From Microcaldota archaeon (GTDB lineage: Archaea > Micrarchaeota > Micrarchaeia > Micrarchaeales > CABMGC01), in contig JAJYOL010000001.1 of NCBI GenBank assembly GCA_021796225.1, positions 67,471 through 131,470 of the forward strand: 64,000 bases of DNA, given 5' to 3'. This document shows positions 58,334 through 64,000 of the stretch, piece by piece. Both the position numbers and the translations under genes were made by a program. The notes beneath the pieces are model-generated. The model was not told where the DNA came from. It worked only from the letters and a program-made list of their open reading frames with translations, and searched no databases. Numbering within the stretch: position 1 is the first letter of the stretch; every line of letters begins with the position of its first letter.

Positions 58334-59215
58334 CTACCTGCACCGCCTTTCAAGTTTTTTCATGACTTCCGGTATTGCATCTACTATATCGCTTGCCAAT
58401 ATATGGTACCCTTTCTTAGAGTAAAGATAATCTCCTATTTGCGTATGTACGAATGCGCCTGCAATTGCACTTGAAAAAACATCGCCATTTCCGGATGACA
58501 ATCCTCCTATGATACCAGAGAGAACGTCGCCGCTTCCCATGGTGGCAAGCGCGGCGGTCTTCGCCCGTATTACCTTTACCATTTTGCCATCAGTAACGAT
58601 CGTATCGTGCCCTTTCAGAAGAATTACCGTTCCAAACCGCAGCGCCGCATTTTTTGCATATCCTACACGTGCTTTAAGATCTTTTACCGGAAGCGTCTTC
58701 CCCGTAATTTTATGAAATTCGTTATCATTTGGTGTAATCAGCAATTTTTCACGCTCCTTTATGCCTTTCAGTGCACCAATCGCATCGGCATCGACGATTA
58801 CACACTTTCCAGATTTCACTGCGTGGTTAACTACGCGCGCTATTGCTTTTTCCGTCTCCTTTTCCCGTCCGATTCCAGGCCCTATGACTATCGAATCCGC
58901 TTTGTCCGCTTCGGATTCAAGCAGCTTGACGGACTTCATGCCTATGGACTTTCCGGGAATGCCTTTTACTATTATATCCGGAGACAGTTTTCTTACCGCA
59001 TCGACTATTTGCTCAGGCACGCATGTTATTGCATAGCCCGAACCCGTTCTCATTGCCGCCAATGTGGAATAAGCTGCAGTAGAGGCGAGAACCGGCGCGC
59101 CATGAAACGTGCCGTTCCCCCCGACGATGAATACTTTTCCATTTTCCCTTTTATTTGAATACGGATCACGTTTTCTCAATGCATGACAGAAATCCTCGAT
59201 GCCTGCAATTTCCAT
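58334..59215 (-). CDS. nnrD: ADP/ATP-dependent NAD(P)HX dehydratase
   Basis: GKVFIVGGNGTFHGAPVLAS, VIGPGIGREKETEK, LITPNDNEFHKITG, ATMGSGDVLSGIIGGLSSG. Confidence 0.88.
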   Translation of the reverse strand: MEIAGIEDFCHALRKRDPYSNKRENGKVFIVGGNGTFHGAPVLASTAAYSTLAAMRTGSGYAITCVPEQIVDAVRKLSPDIIVKGIPGKSIGMKSVKLLESEADKADSIVIGPGIGREKETEKAIARVVNHAVKSGKCVIVDADAIGALKGIKEREKLLITPNDNEFHKITGKTLPVKDLKARVGYAKNAALRFGTVILLKGHDTIVTDGKMVKVIRAKTAALATMGSGDVLSGIIGGLSSGNGDVFSSAIAGAFVHTQIGDYLYSKKGYHILASDIVDAIPEVMKKLERRCR

Positions 59216-59259
59216 AACATTCTCATCTATTCAAATCCTTATTAAATGCGCGTGCGATT

Positions 59260-60138
59260 TTACACAATGTGACCAAATAATATTCCAATAATCATCAAAA
59301 TTCCAAACAGTAGTGTAAGGCGGGATATTCTCGCAGGAGCATCGCGTGCAATTTTCTCATGCATCATCTTCCATATGCCATATGCGGGATATGCACTGAT
59401 CAATACGAGCAATGACAGCAGCGGTATCATCTTTAATATCACGAACAGTATGGTGGTAACATAGACTGCAGCAAGCAGCCCGGAAAAAAGAGCAAGCGAA
59501 GAATATTTTCCTATTGCCGTCACGACACTGTGCACGTGTGCTTTTTTGTCTTCATCTATATCCCTAATATTGTTTGCTATTAATACCAGTGTTATCAACA
59601 AACCGATAGGTATTGATACCACTATCGGGATCAAAGACAAGGAACCGCTTTCGGCAAAAAAGGCGCTTTCAACTATCAACGGCCCGTATACTAAGAATAC
59701 TGCCACTTCACCAAGTCCCAATGCCTTGATGCTCTTTTTCCCTATGGTATAGAAATATGCAAATCCTGCCCCGACGAATCCAAGAATCAGTATCCAATAG
59801 CTGCTTTCCATTGCGACATAGAGTCCGCACAGGAGTGCAACAGCGGACATGAAAATAACCGCATACCACAATTTTTTAATCGTTATACTTTTTGCAATAA
59901 GCGGATGCCATTGGCCTTCCGATGCCGAATCTTTTCGTTTGTCTATTCCGTACTTGAAATCGTATATCTCGTTTACCACGTTTGCTATGCCGTTAAGCGC
60001 TACGACTCCTATGATCATCACAACGTACACGGCAAGATCAAATTTTGGCAGTGCGAGTGCGACTCCCAATGTTACGGAAACGAAATTCAATGGGAATGAC
60101 CACGCCCTTATTGCAGCCATCCACTTCAGTACGTCCAT
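59260..60138 (-). CDS. UbiA-family prenyltransferase (MenA-like)
   Basis: NGIANVVNEIYDFKYGIDKRKD, ALGLGEVAVFLVYGPLIV, NNIRDIDEDKKAHVHSVVTAIGK. Confidence 0.82.
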   Translation of the reverse strand: MDVLKWMAAIRAWSFPLNFVSVTLGVALALPKFDLAVYVVMIIGVVALNGIANVVNEIYDFKYGIDKRKDSASEGQWHPLIAKSITIKKLWYAVIFMSAVALLCGLYVAMESSYWILILGFVGAGFAYFYTIGKKSIKALGLGEVAVFLVYGPLIVESAFFAESGSLSLIPIVVSIPIGLLITLVLIANNIRDIDEDKKAHVHSVVTAIGKYSSLALFSGLLAAVYVTTILFVILKMIPLLSLLVLISAYPAYGIWKMMHEKIARDAPARISRLTLLFGILMIIGILFGHIV

Positions 60139-60224
60139 CGATAAGCTATTGCTGCGTAAGGCTTATGAGCTTTATCAACCAGAAGCAACAGCATTAAAAA
60201 CCACATCGTCGGATATTCTGTTGT

Positions 60225-61148
60225 ATGACAAAAAAATGCCGCATTGCAAGGCCCTTTCAAGGTATCTTAATCTACAATTGTAAATTATGCAAAATACAAT
60301 CTGCAATGGAATATCTCATGACCTACGGGTGGGCCATACTCGTCATTGCGGTTGTGCTCGGTGTTTTGTACTCTCTTGGGGTATTTAGTCCTTCCAACTT
60401 CGCGCCTAAGGCACAACCAGGAAGCTGCCAAGTTTTCCGTCCGAATGGGCCCGGGACATCTTATGATATTAATCTGGAAGGAACTTGTAATGGCGAATTG
60501 CCGCAATATGTCGCGCAGTTTGATGGACAAAGTTATGTACAGATGGGGTTTAACATTACTTCATCATTAATTACTTCTAGTACTGGCGTTACGGAATCCG
60601 CATGGATATATATTTTATCTTTGCCAAATGGGGATCCGACAGTATTTAGCATCAACGACGCACAGTTGGGTTTAGGAAAAGTAACATCAACTACTGCACA
60701 GGTTAGACCATGCGTAGGAAGTGCTTGTCCACTAAGTGTCAATACGATTCCTACTAATCAGTGGGAACAGATATCATATACGTATAATGGGACTACTGGC
60801 ATAATATATATCAATGGGATTAATCAGGGGACTTTTAGTGCAGGTTCGCTTAGTACCAATGGGGTAGCTTGTATAAGTCAAGTTTCTCTCCACACTGCAT
60901 GCAATGGCGGTTGGCCTTTCGATGGATATATTTCCAATATACAAGCCTACAACACTTCTTTCTCAGCAAATGAAATATCTATGCTTTACAACGAGGGCAT
61001 AGGTGGTGCACCAATTAAACCGCAAAATCTCATCGGTTGGTGGCCTCTCAATGGGGATGTTAATGATTACAGTGGTAATAATAACAATGGGGTTCCAACT
61101 AAAGTTTTGTTTATAGGAACATGGCAGAGTGGATATACACCACCGTAA
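60225..61148 (+). CDS. LamG-like surface protein with class III/pilin-like N-terminus (copy D)
   Basis: KIQSAMEYLMTYGWAILVIAVVLGVLYSLGVFSPSNFAPKAQPGSCQVFRPNGPGTSYDINLEGTCNGELPQYVAQFDG; start codon uncertain. Confidence 0.78.
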   Translation: MTKKCRIARPFQGILIYNCKLCKIQSAMEYLMTYGWAILVIAVVLGVLYSLGVFSPSNFAPKAQPGSCQVFRPNGPGTSYDINLEGTCNGELPQYVAQFDGQSYVQMGFNITSSLITSSTGVTESAWIYILSLPNGDPTVFSINDAQLGLGKVTSTTAQVRPCVGSACPLSVNTIPTNQWEQISYTYNGTTGIIYINGINQGTFSAGSLSTNGVACISQVSLHTACNGGWPFDGYISNIQAYNTSFSANEISMLYNEGIGGAPIKPQNLIGWWPLNGDVNDYSGNNNNGVPTKVLFIGTWQSGYTPP

Positions 61149-61158
61149 TGGGATGAAT

Positions 61159-62067
61159 ATGAAATCAAGACTGCAGTCTGCAATGGAATATCTTATGACA
61201 TATGGTTGGGCCATACTGGTGATAGGAGTAGTTCTTGGTGCATTGTATTATCTGGGGGTTTTCAACCCTGTAAATCTCGCTCCGCGCGAACATCCTGGAT
61301 CCTGTTCTGTTTACAGGCCTAACGGGCAATGGAATACAAGTTTCATAGGGCTTACCGGAACATGCAATTCCGGAATCCCGCAGTACGTTGCGAGTTTCAG
61401 CGGAAAAAACGGCTCATATATTTCTCTCGGGAATTCTACTCAACTGAGTCCTGAAAACGGAATAAACGGCGCAATGACCTTTTGCATGTGGTACAGGATA
61501 AATTCCGCTACAGGTTATGACGGACCGATGATAAAAGGGGAATTGGGTCCAAGCAAGGGCAACGCGTGGGAATACACGCTGGATCAAAATGGTGCACCAA
61601 CCTCCTTTACTATATGGAATGGTGCAGGAGTAAATGTTGCCTGGAAGAGTACGGTAAAATCCATGTCCTTGGTAGAGAAACAATGGCTCTTCTCGTGTTT
61701 TACATATAATTATACAGAAAAGTCCGATTATTATTATCTAAACGGAACCGAATATGCCGGTTCGTTTAATTCACTGGAAATGGGCTCTGCGGGTTCGGGT
61801 CTGCTTATAATAGGACAGGGGGAACACGGTCCATCAAACGTTTCGATATCTAACGTTCAGCTGTACAACAATTCTTTGAGTTCTGCAGACATAGGCCAGT
61901 TGTATACCGAAGGCATCGGCGGAGCACCAATCGCATTGTCGAGTCTTGTGGGCTGGTGGCCTCTCAACGGAAATGCTGATGACTATTCGGGAAATGGGCA
62001 AAATGGCGTTGCATACAATGTCACATTTACAGGTGCGTATCTCAGCGGCTATTCGATACCCGGATAA
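61159..62067 (+). CDS. LamG-like surface protein with class III/pilin-like N-terminus (copy E)
   Basis: MKSRLQSAMEYLMTYGWAILVIGVVLGALYYLGVFNPVNLAPREHPGSC...GWWPLNGNADDYSGNGQNGV. Confidence 0.8.
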   Translation: MKSRLQSAMEYLMTYGWAILVIGVVLGALYYLGVFNPVNLAPREHPGSCSVYRPNGQWNTSFIGLTGTCNSGIPQYVASFSGKNGSYISLGNSTQLSPENGINGAMTFCMWYRINSATGYDGPMIKGELGPSKGNAWEYTLDQNGAPTSFTIWNGAGVNVAWKSTVKSMSLVEKQWLFSCFTYNYTEKSDYYYLNGTEYAGSFNSLEMGSAGSGLLIIGQGEHGPSNVSISNVQLYNNSLSSADIGQLYTEGIGGAPIALSSLVGWWPLNGNADDYSGNGQNGVAYNVTFTGAYLSGYSIPG

Positions 62068-62101
62068 TTTCTTCAAACAAATGTGCGCAACAATTAAATA
62101 A

Positions 62102-63031
62102 TTGCGGACGAATGTACAATATATCTTGAAATCGGTGGGATTTGTGGTAAGCAATAAGGAACTGCAAAAAATAGCGGAGAAGGAAAGCAGAAACGAACTT
62201 ACCGATTATACGATATACAAAGAACTTTCACGCGTGAAAGCGCCTGCAAACATACGCGCAACATTTTCCCGGCTTTCCAGGATGGAGTACACGCACTATT
62301 TATTTTGGAAAAAATACTGCACGAATAAGAAAATACGTCCGATAACATTAAAAGTAAAATTCGTGCTGCTTCTGCGGCACGTTCTGGGTGCGTCATTTGC
62401 AATAAAATATCTGGAAGGCGGCGAAACACAGGCGATAGAAAAATACGAACGTCTCAGAAAAGCAGTTCTGAAAAAGGATATTCCTACCATAAACAAGATA
62501 ATAAAAGATGAAGAATACCACGAAAGGGCGTTTGCGGAAAAGGTAGAAACCAATTATGTAAAATATGTGTCTTTCGTAGTCCTTGGGCTTGCCGATGCAC
62601 TCGTGGAGATAGCCGGAATACATGCCGGTTCGCTTGGCATATACAATTCGACGCTTCTTACGGGGCTTGCGGGAATAATCGCTGGCGCGGCCGCGTCTCT
62701 TTCAATGGCATCAGCGGCATACGCACAAGCAAAACAGGGATTCAAAGGTTCCGCGAAGACCGCCGCACTTTATACTGGTTTTTCATATTTCGTCAGCGCG
62801 GTTATACTCGCATCGCCATATTTCGTAACCAAGCACATGCTCGCTGCCATAGTGGCAAGCATGGTGTTGGGCATGGGGATAATCTATTCGGTCAGCTGGT
62901 ATAATTCCATACTGTCCGGAAGCAAATTGAGAAAAGATTTCTTCGAACTCGCCGGAATAATGCTGGGTGCAACTATAGCGCTGTTCATACTAGGTTTCAT
63001 CATCAGGCACTTCCTCGGAATTTCCGTCTGA
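62102..63031 (+). CDS. Rubrerythrin/ferritin-like - VIT1/CCC1 fusion membrane protein
   Basis: N-terminal helical domain with SRMEYTHYLFWKKY and DEEYHERAFAEKV; C-term VLGLADALVEIAGIHAGSLG...GLAGIIAGAAASLSMASAAYAQAKQ. Confidence 0.78.
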   Translation: MRTNVQYILKSVGFVVSNKELQKIAEKESRNELTDYTIYKELSRVKAPANIRATFSRLSRMEYTHYLFWKKYCTNKKIRPITLKVKFVLLLRHVLGASFAIKYLEGGETQAIEKYERLRKAVLKKDIPTINKIIKDEEYHERAFAEKVETNYVKYVSFVVLGLADALVEIAGIHAGSLGIYNSTLLTGLAGIIAGAAASLSMASAAYAQAKQGFKGSAKTAALYTGFSYFVSAVILASPYFVTKHMLAAIVASMVLGMGIIYSVSWYNSILSGSKLRKDFFELAGIMLGATIALFILGFIIRHFLGISV

Positions 63032-63045
63032 GCGTCCTGGAGATT

Positions 63046-63549
63046 TTACGCCTGCAATTTCTTTGCCTTTCTACCGCGCTTGTTCTTACTGCCGCCACTT
63101 ATTTTCGTTTCTTCGTTTATCAGCACAACACTTGCCGTGCCCTTTTTGAAATATCTTGAAAGCGCCCATCCTATCAATCCTCCTGCCGTTCCGAGAATTA
63201 TCGAAAGGACGTCTATTTCCGCAATGTTGACAACGATGTTCTGTTCGAATTCCGCAAGCGTGTTCTGAACCGTCGCATTGAACGCTATTCCCGTATTGTT
63301 CAACGTCGCCGCACTACCGTGAAGGCTGAAAGCGATCATTACTGATATCATGTACCCGATCCAGATCCCTACGATTGCACCTATCAATGCGCCTACTATC
63401 GCGGAAACCTTCTTGTTGTCTTTCATCAGGTATCCCGCAACCGTGCTTCCAAGCAGCACGCTGAAGAAGCTTATTAAAAGTGAGCTAAGCCCTGCGACTA
63501 TCATACCTATTGCGAATCCCTTTACTATGTTCCTGTTTCTCGTGTTCAT
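63046..63549 (-). CDS. Polytopic membrane protein, hypothetical
   Basis: MNTRNRNIVKGFAIGMIVAGLSSLLISFFSVLLGSTVAGYLM..., basic C-term KNKRGRKAKKLQA. Confidence 0.6.
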   Translation of the reverse strand: MNTRNRNIVKGFAIGMIVAGLSSLLISFFSVLLGSTVAGYLMKDNKKVSAIVGALIGAIVGIWIGYMISVMIAFSLHGSAATLNNTGIAFNATVQNTLAEFEQNIVVNIAEIDVLSIILGTAGGLIGWALSRYFKKGTASVVLINEETKISGGSKNKRGRKAKKLQA

Positions 63550-63632
63550 ACAACCGTCCTACGCCTAACTATATACCCGTCAATCTTTTTAAGGGGCTTG
63601 ATGCTTGCAAAAGCTTAATATGCTTCCCATGC

Positions 63633-64000
63633 ATGAATTCGAATATCATGCGCTTTGCCAGAAAACTTCCCATGCTCTTCGGTTCGATAATATTGGTAGA
63701 GCTTCTCGGTTCGATAGGCACCGTGTTTACCGCGCCTGAAATAACGTCATGGTATGCTACCTTGCAAAAACCGATATTCACTCCTCCTTCATGGGTGTTC
63801 GCGCCGGTATGGATAACACTCTTCGCACTTATCGGGATATCGTTATATCTGGTTCTGGAAAAAAGGCAAAGGCATCAGCGTGCCTTTCGCCTATCCGCCG
63901 CGGTCTTTTCAATACAGATGTTCCTTAACATACTGTGGTCTGCCTTATTCTTCGGGCTTCATTCACCGGCGCTCGGGCTCGCATGCATAATATTCCTGCT
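63633..64000 (+). CDS. tspO: TspO/MBR family protein, 3' truncated by window edge
   Basis: MRFARKLPMLFGSIILVELLGSIGTVF...WYATLQKPIFTPPSWVFAPVWITLFALIGISLYLVLEK...QMFLNILWSALFFGLHSPALGL. Confidence 0.8.
   Translation, partial: MNSNIMRFARKLPMLFGSIILVELLGSIGTVFTAPEITSWYATLQKPIFTPPSWVFAPVWITLFALIGISLYLVLEKRQRHQRAFRLSAAVFSIQMFLNILWSALFFGLHSPALGLACIIFL

Overview
The window is a gene-dense archaeal chromosome segment. The reduced gene set, archaeal-type ribosomal cluster and 'QSAMEYLMTYGWAILVI' pilin-like N-termini suggest a DPANN/Micrarchaeota-like organism; this assignment is inference. Core content includes Hjc, DnaG, PyrF, HMG-CoA reductase, an rnp1-S17-L14-L24-S4e-L5-S14-S8-L6-L32e-L19e-L18-S5 cluster, NreA, LysS, SRP RNA and four tRNAs, one with a canonical BHB intron. 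Metabolic clusters include CysN/CysD with UDP-sulfoquinovose synthase (SQD1/Agl3-type), a complete arginine deiminase operon, and a Nuo/Fpo-type complex I operon (A-B-C-D-H-I-J-K-L-N) with no NuoM. Five paralogous LamG-like surface proteins share a pilin-like N-terminus. The strongest candidate for an under-described system is an AT-rich, single-strand, nine-gene block at about 38.99-46.21 kb. It resembles a compact archaeal type IV secretion / Ced-Ted-like DNA-transfer apparatus, with a VirB2-like pilin, a VirB6/CedA-like polytopic protein, an apparently split VirB4, a second VirB4/HerA-like ATPase carrying a C-terminal beta-sandwich, and several small membrane proteins. It lies next to tRNA-Ser(GCT) and SRP RNA. 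An orphan IS200/IS605-type right-end/omega-RNA-like hairpin with no tnpB is seen near 23.83 kb. All family calls come from reading motifs; no database searches were run.
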